DNA of 8,833 bases from an uncultured Dyadobacter sp. (GTDB lineage Bacteria; Bacteroidota; Bacteroidia; Cytophagales; Spirosomataceae). This document shows positions 1-6,940 of the stretch, piece by piece; the first letter of the stretch is position 1; each line of letters starts with the position of its first letter. The notes beneath the pieces were generated by a model. That model worked only from the letters and a program-made list of their open reading frames with translations. It did no database searches and was not told the origin of the DNA. The translations under genes were made by a program, and so were the position numbers. Where the stretch lies: positions 1 through 8,833 of the forward strand of contig CAMLNK010000108.1 in assembly GCA_946481035.1 (NCBI GenBank), read 5' to 3'.

Positions 1-439
1 CACTGAAGAATTTCGACAAAACTTTTTTTTGCCAAATCCCCGGCTTCTACAAGATTTCTATTGACTGCGAACAAAACACAACCATTTTATTACTGTGTTA
101 CAGCAGTTTAGCTACATTACATTTGGATTTATGGATAACCATACCGAAGTATATTTAGATTGATTAGCAATAAGACAGTAGAAAATACTGCGGAACCGGC
201 ATTCCCACGAACAATGCAGGATGAAAGCGGCGCAAAGCCAAATAACCGATCAGTTACATTTGTAGCTCAAATCAGGCATTTTGACAGTCCCGCCCCACTA
301 ATATTTCCATTCCAATACACGTTTCAGGATAACCTGTGTATTTTAAGCGTGAATTGGATGGCCCTGCCGGAAGTACCGGCCTTCGGCTTCCTATTCCACC
401 TGGCCATAACCGGGTTACTAACCTGACCATCTTGATGTT
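1..439. other. Intergenic region with no convincing gene
   Basis: I see no supported gene here. An open frame at 160-426 (+) would begin with TTG, has no recognisable domain, signal peptide or upstream signals, and has a composition unlike the neighbouring proteins. The left edge has a T8 run near 25-32 that could belong to something ending outside the window. Two TACATTTG matches to the Bacteroidota -7 element (118-125 and 255-262) lack a clear TTG at the expected upstream distance. The promoter of the gene starting at 440 is probably in this stretch but cannot be fixed. Confidence 0.6.
407..423. promoter_or_regulatory. Possible operator: three alternating TAACC/GGTTA units
   Basis: The sequence reads TAACC, G, GGTTA, C, TAACC, giving two overlapping 5-1-5 palindromes that end 16 bp before the ATG at 440. 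Its compact symmetry and position fit a repressor site or a leader structure. The arms are short, so chance occurrence is possible. No regulator can be named. Confidence 0.25.
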
Positions 440-1756
440 ATGCTTAAAAAATGCTTTACTGTACTGACGTTCGCCATGCTGACCATTTCCTGCCGCACAC
501 AGGAAAAAACCGCCGCTCCCTACGAACGCCTCGATAGCATTGCCCGGGAGTATGTGAAGCTTGGGCTTTCAATAGGCCAATATGACAGCGATTTTGTCGA
601 CGCTTACTATGGTCCAGACTCGCTCCGACCTGAGAAAACAGATACTTCACAATTTCCCAAGGCCGCATTTCTGCAAAAAACCGGTGCCCTGAAAAAAGTG
701 CTCACTGCATTTGCAGCGGGAGGACGGGAAGACACCCTCGCCCGCCGCGCCGAATGGCTCACTGCCCAGCTTACGGCATTTGAAAGGCGCATACAGCTCT
801 TTTCAGGCACATTTGCGCCATTCGACGCCGAATCGAAAGAGCTGTTCGACGCCGTAGCGCCGGTTTATAACGAAAAACATTTCCAGGACCTCATCGCAAA
901 ACTCGACCATCTGCTACCCGGAGAGGGCTCCATTCCCGTTCGCTACCAGAAGCTCGCCAACCGCTTCCGGATCCCCCAGGAAAAGATCGATACCGTGTTT
1001 CGAACAGCCATCGCGGAGGCGCGTAAACGCACGCTGGCGCACTACACGCTGCCCGCGGGCGAGGATTTCAAATTGGAGTATGTCCGCGACAAACCGTGGT
1101 CGGGGTACAATTGGTACAAAGGCGATTATAAAAGCGTCATTCAGATCAATGTAAGTCAGCCTATTTATATTGAACGGGCCATCGACCTGGCGTGCCACGA
1201 GGGCTACCCTGGTCATCACGTGTACAATGCGTTGTTGGAAAAGAACCTTTACCACGACAAAGGCTGGGCCGAGATTTCGCTTTATCCTTTATTCAGCCCG
1301 CAGTCGCTGATCGCTGAAGGAAGTGCCAACTACGGCATTTCCATGGCTTTCCCTGGCAATGAACAGGAGGAATTCTGCAAAAATGTATTGGTACCGCTGG
1401 CAGGTTTGGATACTACGATGGCCAATGCCTATTTCGAAGCCCTGACGATCCGCTCGGCATTGAACTATGCCCGTAACGAGGTGGCCCGCGGCCTGCTCGA
1501 CCGCGGCATGAGCGAACAGGAGGCTAAACGCTGGCTGACCGATTACTGCCTGCTACCCGAAAAGGGAGCGACGGACTACCTGCGGTTCATCCGAAAATAC
1601 CGTAGCTATGTGATCAACTACAATTACGGACAGGACATTGTCAGGAAATATATTGAATCGCAAGGCGGGACGGCGGCCGATCCGGGCAAAAAATGGAAGC
1701 TTTTTGAAGCATTGCTCAGCAACGAAAACAAGGCTGGCGACCTTTTGAAGCAGTAA
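440..1756 (+). CDS. DUF885-like putative metallohydrolase lipoprotein
   Basis: This 438-residue protein begins with a lipoprotein signal peptide (Lys-rich start, hydrophobic stretch, lipobox LTISC with Cys18), so it is probably membrane-anchored on the far side of the inner membrane. The key motif is HEGYPGHH at residues 253-260. The HExxPGHH form is typical of the DUF885 family, whose members are predicted zinc-dependent peptidases or hydrolases. A downstream glutamate in IAEGSANYG (Glu293) is a candidate third ligand, by analogy with gluzincins. The family is often 550-600 residues long, so this is a shorter version with a reduced N-terminal half. The ATG at 440 is preferred because it gives a complete signal peptide. 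The next gene starts 44 bp downstream on the same strand. Family assignment is from motif recognition; the substrate is unknown. Confidence 0.85.
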   Translation: MLKKCFTVLTFAMLTISCRTQEKTAAPYERLDSIAREYVKLGLSIGQYDSDFVDAYYGPDSLRPEKTDTSQFPKAAFLQKTGALKKVLTAFAAGGREDTLARRAEWLTAQLTAFERRIQLFSGTFAPFDAESKELFDAVAPVYNEKHFQDLIAKLDHLLPGEGSIPVRYQKLANRFRIPQEKIDTVFRTAIAEARKRTLAHYTLPAGEDFKLEYVRDKPWSGYNWYKGDYKSVIQINVSQPIYIERAIDLACHEGYPGHHVYNALLEKNLYHDKGWAEISLYPLFSPQSLIAEGSANYGISMAFPGNEQEEFCKNVLVPLAGLDTTMANAYFEALTIRSALNYARNEVARGLLDRGMSEQEAKRWLTDYCLLPEKGATDYLRFIRKYRSYVINYNYGQDIVRKYIESQGGTAADPGKKWKLFEALLSNENKAGDLLKQ

Positions 1757-1780
1757 AATGCGTTATATTGAATGCATTTT
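1755..1780 (+). terminator. Weak hairpin after the DUF885-like gene
   Basis: A perfect 7-bp inverted repeat (AAAATGC at 1755-1761, GCATTTT at 1774-1780) with a 12-nt loop overlaps the stop codon. The stem is AT-rich and only four Ts end it, so it would be a weak terminator at best. It could equally leave the two plus-strand genes cotranscribed. Confidence 0.25.
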
Positions 1781-1800
1781 AACAACTCGCCGGACCAATC

Positions 1801-2655
1801 TTGAAAAACTTTAATTTACTCACAAAAAAGAACAGCCCTAATATCTTTCAGATCGGCGCCGTACTGGCAGCCGCGTTATCCACCGGCGCATTGGCACAAA
1901 CGCCGTCGCCCAAAACCTACACCTGCTACCACACCGAAAAGAATATCACCATCGACGGCCGCATGAACGAGCAATCGTGGAAGAAAGCTGCCTGGACTTC
2001 GTCGTTTGTGGATATTGAAGGTGACAAAAAGCCATTACCCCTGCAAGAAACCCGTGTGAAGATGCTTTGGGACGACCAGTATCTTTATATTGCCGCGCAA
2101 ATCGAGGAGGAGCATATTTGGGCGTATCAGGACAAAAAAGACCAGATTGTTTATCTTGAAAATGACTTCGAGGTATTTATCGACCCCGATGGCGATACCG
2201 AGAACTATTACGAGCTCGAAATCAACGCGATCAACAACACTTTTGACCTGTTCCTGCCCAGGCCCTACCGGAAAGGCGGCCGGGCGCAACTCAAATGGGA
2301 TATCAAGGGACTGAAATCCGCCGTGTCGGTGAATGGCACGATCAACAATGCAAAGGATAAGGACAAGCGCTGGATTTTGGAGATCGCGATTCCTTTCGAA
2401 TCATTATCCACGGAAAACGTTAAGCCACTCATTCCGGCCGATGGCTCCGAGTGGCGGATCAATTTCTCGCGTGTGAACTGGCAGCATGAAGTCGGAGAGG
2501 ATGGCCGTTACAAACGCAAACGCAACCCCGAAACCGGGAAAATACTCCCTGAATACAACTGGGTATGGTCGCCTCAGGGCATTATCAATATGCATTATCC
2601 CGAATATTGGGGAAAACTGGTTTTCAGCACCGGTGAGGTCGCAAAGGCAAAATAA
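1801..2655 (+). CDS. Secreted carbohydrate-binding family 9-like protein
   Basis: This 284-residue protein has a signal peptide (KK followed by a hydrophobic stretch and an ALAQ cleavage region near residue 33). A single CBM9-like beta-sandwich domain follows from about residue 42 to 276. Seen landmarks are IDGRMNEQSW near 51-60, VKMLWDDQYLYIAAQ near 86-100, NDFEVFIDPDGD near 121-132, YYELEINA near 136-143 and WSPQGIINMH near 256-265. CBM9 domains bind sugar chain ends in xylanases, but many stand-alone Bacteroidota copies have no shown ligand. The start must be TTG: an in-frame TAA lies at 1780-1782, no ATG lies between it and the signal peptide, and the next Met (residue 55) is inside the domain. 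No classical ribosome binding site is visible. It shares strand and close spacing with the DUF885-like gene and ends at a strong terminator. The domain is confident; the function is open. Confidence 0.88.
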   Translation: MKNFNLLTKKNSPNIFQIGAVLAAALSTGALAQTPSPKTYTCYHTEKNITIDGRMNEQSWKKAAWTSSFVDIEGDKKPLPLQETRVKMLWDDQYLYIAAQIEEEHIWAYQDKKDQIVYLENDFEVFIDPDGDTENYYELEINAINNTFDLFLPRPYRKGGRAQLKWDIKGLKSAVSVNGTINNAKDKDKRWILEIAIPFESLSTENVKPLIPADGSEWRINFSRVNWQHEVGEDGRYKRKRNPETGKILPEYNWVWSPQGIINMHYPEYWGKLVFSTGEVAKAK

Positions 2656-2660
2656 TTTCG

Positions 2661-2691
2661 AACCCCGGCCAGCTGTAAGCGTGCCGGGGTT
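2661..2691. terminator. Bidirectional Rho-independent terminator
   Basis: A perfect 9-bp GC-rich inverted repeat (AACCCCGGC at 2661-2669, GCCGGGGTT at 2683-2691) with a 13-nt loop lies between two convergent stop codons. It begins 5 nt after the plus-strand stop and ends 6 nt before the minus-strand stop. The plus side continues TGTTT and the minus side runs into CGAAATTATTTT, so it can serve both genes. Confidence 0.85.
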
Positions 2692-2697
2692 TGTTTA

Positions 2698-3906
2698 TCA
2701 ATGCCCCTCGCTCGATTCGAACCCGAGAATTGCGAGGCGGTATGGCGTAGCGGAAACTTTCACCTTACTGATTTTGGACAGGTTAGCCGTATTTACCACG
2801 AGCAACTCGCCGCTCTTCGGTTGGGTAATATAGACGTACCGCGATGTCGCTTCCAGTTGCGGCTTCTGTGTTTCGTCTTTCACCGTGGCACCGGTAACCG
2901 AACCACTCGCTTTCAACGTATTGGTTTTCAGATCATAAATCCGCAGCTCGCCGCTGTGCAGCAATATCACCACATTATTTCCCGCATAATCGACCTTCGC
3001 CTGCATAATGTCGGTATTTGCCAGGACCGGCGTCACCGATTTCGCCGCCACGTCGATCATATACACACCTTTGGCGGCCGTATACCCCAGAAATTTACCT
3101 GCCCCTTTCGCTTCAAGGATAGAGCCGAACCAGGCATCGCCGAAATCGGCAGGATGCGGGATAAGATACTGGTTACCCGTCGGTTCCACTGCCAGAATCC
3201 CGCTGGAAGAGCCGAATAGCGAAATGCTGCCGTTGGTCGCATTACCGTGAATACCTTTGGTTTGAATGGTCGAGGCGAAAAGTGTTTTTCCGGAAACGTC
3301 GATAATCTTCACGCGCTCGGGCAATGTCCCGGCCGCGGAACCGTCTTTCTCGGTAATGGCATAGGTGCCGTTATCGAACTTCGTCATAGCGCCGTGGTGC
3401 GCCACGTTACCCGCATTGATATGCGTCATTTTCTTGCCGGCGGTGTGGAAATCGCCTTCTTTTGCAATGCTCAGGGTGCCATCGCCGTCATTGAAAGTGA
3501 TGATCTCGTCGCCCTTGCTTTTGAAATGCGTCGGCTTTTTGCCGTCGCCGGTCAATGCACCGAATTTCGGGGTACCTTTTACATCGACGTGGTCGCCGTG
3601 GCCTTCCAGGCCCGTGTCGAAAAGCTGTACAAAGTTATTCGCTCCATTCACAATCGCCCCGAAACGTCCGCCTTGCGTGCCATAGAGCGTCGATTTGGCA
3701 AATTGTACTTCAAACTTCTCCGCCGTAAGCTTTACAGGATCCACCAGCGCCAATTCCTTCGAAGTCTCGTCATTCACCACCACGCGGATGAACTTGTACT
3801 CCGTTTCTTCAACGGGTGTCACATCATCTTTTTCCTTGTCGTCGCAAGCCACGAGCAATGCGCCGAACATCATTGAGAATAATACTTTGGATAAATGCTT
3901 TTTCAT
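2698..3906 (-). CDS. AztD-like zinc metallochaperone-type beta-propeller lipoprotein
   Basis: This 402-residue protein has a lipoprotein signal (lipobox LLVAC, Cys21) followed by the acidic run DDKEKDD. The rest reads as short repeating beta-blade segments, consistent with a propeller. It resembles AztD, the periplasmic zinc chaperone that hands Zn(II) to AztC of the AztABC transporter in Paracoccus. Shared-looking features are HGDH (103-106), KKPTHF (123-128), AHHGAM (169-174) and GIHGNATNG (218-226), which would supply metal-binding histidines. No other Cys is present. The AztD resemblance is from remembered family motifs, not an alignment. Unlike AztD it is lipid-anchored, and no aztABC-like genes lie in the window. 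Acidic residues after the lipobox Cys match the surface-export pattern described for Bacteroidota lipoproteins. ATG at 3906 is clear. Two Fur-type boxes lie just upstream, implying metal-dependent expression. Confidence 0.8.
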   Translation of the reverse strand: MKKHLSKVLFSMMFGALLVACDDKEKDDVTPVEETEYKFIRVVVNDETSKELALVDPVKLTAEKFEVQFAKSTLYGTQGGRFGAIVNGANNFVQLFDTGLEGHGDHVDVKGTPKFGALTGDGKKPTHFKSKGDEIITFNDGDGTLSIAKEGDFHTAGKKMTHINAGNVAHHGAMTKFDNGTYAITEKDGSAAGTLPERVKIIDVSGKTLFASTIQTKGIHGNATNGSISLFGSSSGILAVEPTGNQYLIPHPADFGDAWFGSILEAKGAGKFLGYTAAKGVYMIDVAAKSVTPVLANTDIMQAKVDYAGNNVVILLHSGELRIYDLKTNTLKASGSVTGATVKDETQKPQLEATSRYVYITQPKSGELLVVNTANLSKISKVKVSATPYRLAILGFESSEGH

Positions 3907-3921
3907 AAAAAAATCTTTACA

Positions 3922-3936
3922 TGCAACAATGATGCA
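3922..3936. promoter_or_regulatory. Fur/Zur-type operator box, start-proximal
   Basis: TGCAACA-A-TGATGCA is a 7-1-7 inverted repeat with one mismatched pair. It lies 16 bp upstream of the ATG at 3906, overlaps the last bases of the putative -7 element and would cover the likely transcription start. It is a near copy of the perfect box at 3962-3976. The 7-1-7 form is the usual layout of Fur-family sites. Assignment to Zur rests only on the AztD-like product. Confidence 0.65.
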
Positions 3937-3966
3937 AATGTAGTTTCAGAAAAACCACAATTGCAA
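3935..3966 (-). promoter_or_regulatory. Bacteroidota-type promoter of the AztD-like gene
   Basis: On the minus strand TACATTTG (3942 down to 3935) is an exact match to the Bacteroidota -7 element TAnnTTTG. A TTG at 3966-3964 lies 21 nt upstream, within the range reported for the -33 element in this phylum. Transcription would start near 3930, giving a leader of about 24 nt. The -33 element is inside one palindromic box and the -7 element touches the other. Confidence 0.6.
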
Positions 3967-3976
3967 CAATGTTGCA
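3962..3976. promoter_or_regulatory. Fur/Zur-type operator box, distal, perfect palindrome
   Basis: TGCAACA-A-TGTTGCA is a perfect 7-1-7 palindrome. Its centre (3969) is 40 bp from that of the second box (3929), about four helical turns, so two bound dimers would sit on nearly the same DNA face. It contains the candidate -33 TTG, so binding should block polymerase. Confidence 0.7.
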
Positions 3977-4017
3977 TATAAAGATTAAAAAAGAATTAAA
4001 GAGCCCCCAACCCCTTA

Positions 4018-4305
4018 TCAGGCTATCGCCTCACGCAGCAGGTTCCTGCTCTCCTTTTTCACAAATGTGATCGGAACAAATTCGTCGTTGGGCGCGCCGA
4101 TATAGTATACGGTCCATTCCGGATCGTGATGCGCCAGCATTTCGCTGATACAATCGGCACGGTGCGCAACCGGGTTCGTACAATCTTCCCAGTAAAACAG
4201 CTCGACCCTGTAAAACAGGTTCTGCTTGATTCCGTTGATCGTTACCTCAACTTTGATCTCCTGCTTACCTTGAAGCGGCGGGATAGGGATTGCAATGTGG
4301 CTCAT
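4018..4305 (-). CDS. Small protein of unknown function
   Basis: I do not recognise a named family for this 95-residue protein. It has no signal peptide or membrane segment, so it is probably cytoplasmic. The N-terminal half alternates like beta strands (IKVEVTING near 17-25, YRVELFYWE near 32-40) and the middle has a Cys/His group (Cys42, His48, Cys52, His59, His60). The end is charged and helical. The intact frame, ATG start, balanced composition and position between two same-strand genes favour a real gene. It lies 111 bp before the AztD-like gene, which has its own promoter, and follows the permease after 128 bp of repeat-bearing DNA. No good promoter or ribosome binding site is visible upstream. 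The Cys/His group could bind metal, but that is speculation. Confidence 0.65.
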   Translation of the reverse strand: MSHIAIPIPPLQGKQEIKVEVTINGIKQNLFYRVELFYWEDCTNPVAHRADCISEMLAHHDPEWTVYYIGAPNDEFVPITFVKKESRNLLREAIA

Positions 4306-4350
4306 GGGATTATCTGGTTAAAATTCAATTCATTGGTGCTCTTTTTTGTT

Positions 4351-4436
4351 GGGAGAAAAGGGAGGAATGAGGAAAGGGAATCTGCCATTTTAACATTTTC
4401 CATCTTCCCCTTCCTCCATCCTCCTTTCCTCCTTTA
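4351..4436. repeat. Polypurine/polypyrimidine imperfect inverted repeat
   Basis: Between the 95-residue gene and the permease, a purine-rich arm (4361-4380) pairs with a pyrimidine-rich arm (4405-4424) at 17 of 20 positions around a 24-nt spacer. The right half repeats TTCCTCC-like units of 7-8 bp up to and into the permease stop codon. A related copy lies at 8799-8833. It could act as a transcript-end structure for the permease, but there is no clean T-tract after it. Confidence 0.6.
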
Positions 4437-6833
4437 TTCCGCTCTAAGACTTTTAACGGGATTCATCATCGCCGCTTTGATACTTTGAAAACTGATCGTG
4501 AACAATGCTACGAACACTGCCAGCGCGCCGGCGATCAGGAACATCCACCACTCGATTTCAATGCGGTAGGCGAAATCGTTCAGCCAGGTTTTCACTGCAA
4601 ACCAGGCAATCGGCGTGGCGATAAGGATAGCCATGAGCACCAGTTTGAGAAAATCCCGTGACAGCAAGGCCACAATGCCCGTTACCGAGGCACCCATTAC
4701 TTTCCGCACACCTATTTCCTTGATCCGCCTTTCTGCCGAATACGATGCCAGCCCGAACAACCCGAGGCACGAAATGAAAATCGCAAGCCCGGCGAGTATG
4801 CCCACGATTTCGCTCACCTGGCTATCGGCACGGTACATTTCGGCAAAGTGCTCGTCGAGGAATGAGTAGGTGAATGGCTCTCCCGGCACAAGCTTGTTCC
4901 AGGTCGCCTGAATGGCCGCGAGCGACTGCTGCGCATTTTTCCCCTTAATGCGCACCGACATTTCGGAGTAGGACCAGTCCTTTTGGTTAAACATGCAGAG
5001 CGTCTCGATCTTGTGGTGCAGCGAATTGAAGTTGAAATCCTCCGACACGCCCACAATCGTCGAAAGCGAGTCCATTCCATTAAAACCAAACCGCTTACCG
5101 ATCAACGTTTCCATTGTCAGCGTCGGCTCGTCTTTCAGAAGCTCCCTTGCCAGCGATTCGTTGATAATGTAGGTTTTTGCATTATCCCCTGCGTTGTGCG
5201 TAAAATTGCGGCCTGCGATCAGTTTGATTTTGTATAACGACAAGTAATCGGGATCCACCACCACCTGTGACGATGTCAGTTCGCGCCTTGCGCCAGTGCC
5301 TTGGAAAGCCACGCCGGTCTGGTGCAGGTTGTTGCCAAGGCGTTGCTGCGAACCGGTGACCGCCTCGACAAACGGGCTCGTCAGCAGCTCCTGTTTCAAT
5401 GCCGCATATTTCGGGTTCGAATTCTGGTTCAATGGCACGATCACCACCTGCTCCCGGTCAAAACCGGGGTTCTTATCGACCATATATCGCAGCTGCTTCA
5501 CCGCAAAACCCGTGGCGATGATCAGGAACACCGCGCTTGTAAACTGTGCGATCACCAACGCATTCCTAAAATTGCTCTTTCCGGCACGGATAGTGCCTTT
5601 CAATACCTTCACAGGCTCGAAAGACGACAGGAATGCAGCCGGATATAACCCTGAAAACAGCCCCACGAGTATCGTTCCCAGCAAAATGACCAGTAGTAAA
5701 CCGGGGTTCTGAAATATCGAAAATTCGAGTTTTCGCTGGCTGAAATTCGCCACCGACGGCATTACCAGTTTCACTACCGCCACCGCAAGTATTAATGAAA
5801 ACAATGCCAGCAGCACCGATTCGCCGATAAATTGCCCCGCCAGCTGAAAACGCTGCGCGCCAATCGACTTCCGTATCCCGACCTCTTTCGCCCGGCCGGT
5901 CGAGCGGGCCGTCGAGAGGTTCATAAAATTCACACAGGCGATAATGAGCACAATCGCGGCTATGACCAAGAAAACATAGGTGTACCGCTTATCGAACTTC
6001 TGATAGTTGATATAATCATGCGTAATATCCACCGACTGCGCGTGCACGTCGGCCAGCGGTTGCAAAAACAACTCGTAAAACTTCCAGCCGCCTTCCTTCA
6101 TGTGTTTTTTAAGGAACGCGGGGAATTTCTTTTCCATTTTGGCGACGTCGGTGCCGGGCTCCAGTTCCAGGTAAGTTACGAGCCAGTTTCCACCCCAATT
6201 TTTCATAAAATCGGGTTTGGCGATCGTATTAAAGGAAACAAGTGCTTCAAACTGCAAATGCGAGTTGGCAGGCGCGTCCTCCATGATACCCGTCACTTTG
6301 AGTGTGAGCGTATCTTCGCTGTAATGGTTGACAAACTTGCCGATCGGATCGGCATTCCCGAAGATTTTTTTCGCGCTTTTCTCTGTCAGCACAATGCTGT
6401 TAGGCTCTTTCAAAACCCGCGCTTTTTCACCATTCAGCAGCGGATAGTTGAAGAGCTGGAAAAAATTGGAATCGGTCAGAAAGACCTGCGAAAAGTCGAT
6501 CCGCTGACTCTGGTAATGCATTGTCAGTTTTCCTGGGGTATTTATTCTGACAAACTGCCGGATTTCCGGAAACTCTTCTTCCAATGTGGGCCCCATCGGG
6601 AACATCGAGAGCGCCACTTTTTGCGGGGCCACCATTCCTTCGAACTTCTGCACCTCATCGAGCCGGTAGATGTTTTTGGCATGAATCCCGTCGAAACCGC
6701 GTTCGTAAAAAACAAACAGCATGATCACAATACAAGCCGCCATACTCACGGCCAAACCTACAATATTGATGGCCGAAAAAATCTTATTCTTCCAGATGTT
6801 CCGGAGGGCGATTTTGAGGTAGTTTTTGAGCAT
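4434..6833 (-). CDS. FtsX/MacB-type ABC transporter permease
   Basis: This 799-residue membrane protein has the MacB-like double layout. TM1 spans about 20-43 after LKNYLKIALRNIWKNK, then a periplasmic domain to about 285. A first FtsX core follows (TMs near 286-306, 336-356 and 379-400) with the cytoplasmic motif GRAKEVGIRKSIGA. Next come another TM near 424-446 and a second periplasmic domain. A C-terminal FtsX core ends the protein (three TMs, with RRIKEIGVRKVMGA and NPVKSLRAE). Such permeases work with a separate ATPase to move or release substrates, or to drive mechanotransmission across the envelope; no ATPase gene is in the window. An in-frame ATG at 6890 would add 19 residues encoded by the heptad repeat (HGRRSLVRGRW), so I chose ATG at 6833, which matches the usual family N-terminus. 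It has a 390-bp upstream region. The substrate is unknown. Confidence 0.92.
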   Translation of the reverse strand: MLKNYLKIALRNIWKNKIFSAINIVGLAVSMAACIVIMLFVFYERGFDGIHAKNIYRLDEVQKFEGMVAPQKVALSMFPMGPTLEEEFPEIRQFVRINTPGKLTMHYQSQRIDFSQVFLTDSNFFQLFNYPLLNGEKARVLKEPNSIVLTEKSAKKIFGNADPIGKFVNHYSEDTLTLKVTGIMEDAPANSHLQFEALVSFNTIAKPDFMKNWGGNWLVTYLELEPGTDVAKMEKKFPAFLKKHMKEGGWKFYELFLQPLADVHAQSVDITHDYINYQKFDKRYTYVFLVIAAIVLIIACVNFMNLSTARSTGRAKEVGIRKSIGAQRFQLAGQFIGESVLLALFSLILAVAVVKLVMPSVANFSQRKLEFSIFQNPGLLLVILLGTILVGLFSGLYPAAFLSSFEPVKVLKGTIRAGKSNFRNALVIAQFTSAVFLIIATGFAVKQLRYMVDKNPGFDREQVVIVPLNQNSNPKYAALKQELLTSPFVEAVTGSQQRLGNNLHQTGVAFQGTGARRELTSSQVVVDPDYLSLYKIKLIAGRNFTHNAGDNAKTYIINESLARELLKDEPTLTMETLIGKRFGFNGMDSLSTIVGVSEDFNFNSLHHKIETLCMFNQKDWSYSEMSVRIKGKNAQQSLAAIQATWNKLVPGEPFTYSFLDEHFAEMYRADSQVSEIVGILAGLAIFISCLGLFGLASYSAERRIKEIGVRKVMGASVTGIVALLSRDFLKLVLMAILIATPIAWFAVKTWLNDFAYRIEIEWWMFLIAGALAVFVALFTISFQSIKAAMMNPVKSLRAE

Positions 6834-6846
6834 GCCGCTGTTTTTT

Positions 6847-6882
6847 GACCATCGACCGCGGACCAACGACCGCCGACCATGG
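6847..6882. repeat. GACCNNN heptanucleotide repeat, five units
   Basis: Five consecutive 7-bp units each begin with GACC on the plus strand, with the other three bases variable (starts at 6847, 6854, 6861, 6868 and 6875). The array ends 14 bp upstream of the permease ATG at 6833. It is a degenerate microsatellite-like element of the type that yields spurious WSMVxGP-like reading frames in Bacteroidota. Confidence 0.75.
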
Positions 6883-6940
6883 TATTCCATTACTATATTT
6901 TACCACTCTTTTGAAACTCCATTTTCCGTCACTGCATCGC

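Noticed and set aside
366..380. GCCGG-AAGTA-CCGGC hairpin as a terminator or riboswitch
   Set aside because: The stem is only 5 bp with no T-tract and no neighbouring conserved structure that I recognise.
160..426. Plus-strand open frame of 88 codons ahead of the DUF885-like gene
   Set aside because: It starts with TTG, has no recognisable motif or signals, its residue composition is unlike the neighbours, and it is short enough to occur by chance.
3247..3876. Plus-strand open frame of 209 codons
   Set aside because: It is antisense to the AztD-like lipoprotein gene and has no start signals or family-like motifs.
4405..4436. AGGAGG-like words on the minus strand as a strong ribosome binding site
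   Set aside because: The nearest downstream start (4305) is about 100 nt away, and the words belong to the repeat. Bacteroidota rarely depend on Shine-Dalgarno pairing.
5832..6848. Plus-strand open frame of 338 codons
   Set aside because: It lies almost wholly antisense to the permease, whose membrane and motif pattern is unmistakable. The antisense product has no domain-like features.
6834..6890. N-terminal extension of the permease from the ATG at 6890
   Set aside because: The 19 extra residues are repeat-encoded, and the family normally begins directly with a segment like MLKNYLKIALRNIWKNK.
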